This document shows, in pieces, positions 36,001-36,104 of a stretch of 36,104 nt of DNA; the first letter of the stretch is position 1; each line of letters begins with the position of its first letter. The DNA is from an uncultured Croceitalea sp. (GTDB lineage Bacteria; Bacteroidota; Bacteroidia; Flavobacteriales; Flavobacteriaceae), in NCBI GenBank assembly GCA_937959125.1, contig CALGQU010000090.1, positions 1 to 36,104 on the forward strand, given 5' to 3'. The notes under the pieces are model-generated. The model saw only the letters and a list, made by a program, of their open reading frames with translations, had not been told where the DNA came from and made no database searches. Both the position numbers and the translations under genes were made by a program.

Positions 36001-36104
36001 GTTACGGGGATGGGCGGCCTGCCTTACATCCATCCAAGTTATACCAATATTTATGTAAAATGGGCCTAATAAAACAAAGTTGCTTTTTTGGCCTACGCCG
36101 CCGT
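36001..36104. other. Right-end intergenic sequence
   Basis: The last hundred bases have no recognisable gene, terminator or promoter; the window may end inside an intergenic region. Confidence 0.4.

Overview
The window is chromosomal DNA of a pigmented, probably marine member of the Flavobacteriaceae (Bacteroidota). The grounds are gene content and signals: -7 boxes of the form TAnnTTTG, in two cases with a TTG exactly 19 nt upstream; no Shine-Dalgarno-like leaders; the Bacteroidota-type order rpmB-rpmG-DUF4295-ftsY; and a flavobacterial-type carotenoid cluster. The genus cannot be fixed from the sequence.

Layout. (1) 1-500: tRNA-Leu(GAG) with its own terminator. (2) 564-7650: a carotenoid locus. 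A MerR/B12-binding regulator of the CarH/LitR type heads the unit merR-crtI-crtB-crtZ-crtD-cruF, and a crtA-type hydroxylase follows a cysteine-less TlpA-like gene on the opposite strand. The gene set fits synthesis of a monocyclic carotenoid of the saproxanthin/myxol kind: phytoene synthesis, desaturation, 1',2'-hydration, 3',4'-desaturation, ring 3-hydroxylation and 2'-hydroxylation. The lycopene cyclase and GGPP synthase it would need are not in the window. (3) 7721-13402: aconitase, then a ppiC-like lipoprotein/surA/moxR operon. (4) 13571-16972: a small unknown gene, a class A beta-lactamase-like lipoprotein, and a fasciclin gene divergent from an ECF sigma factor with an RskA-type anti-sigma factor, which resembles the SigK/RskA/fasciclin arrangement of actinobacteria. 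(5) 17020-24444: aqpZ, rimO, a serine hydrolase, an amidase lipoprotein, DUF2911-TPR, RDD and ftsY. (6) 25073-29717: DUF4295, rpmG, rpmB and cinA, then an operon with a 3'-5' exonuclease, a CarboxypepD_reg-like protein, an FAH-family hydrolase and an HPt protein. (7) 30008-31002: a RES-Xre toxin-antitoxin module. (8) 31258-35997: a 2-oxoacid dehydrogenase E2, recR, a sodium:solute symporter and a thioredoxin/MsrA-like fusion.

Two families of dispersed non-coding repeats are present, each with two copies: a MITE-like element of about 160 bp with terminal inverted repeats (24548-24704 and 29823-29981) and a longer REP-like element (about 17777-17930 and 24746-24920). One copy of each sits between DUF4295 and ftsY, where it separates genes that usually lie close together.

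The most interesting points are the probable light/B12-responsive control of the carotenoid operon by a CarH-like protein that keeps the B12 motifs but lacks the His next to the Trp, the fasciclin-sigma-RskA cluster, the MITE-like repeats, the cysteine-less TlpA protein next to crtA, and the thioredoxin-MsrA-like fusion. Most genes are ordinary flavobacterial housekeeping genes, and no clearly unprecedented system is evident.
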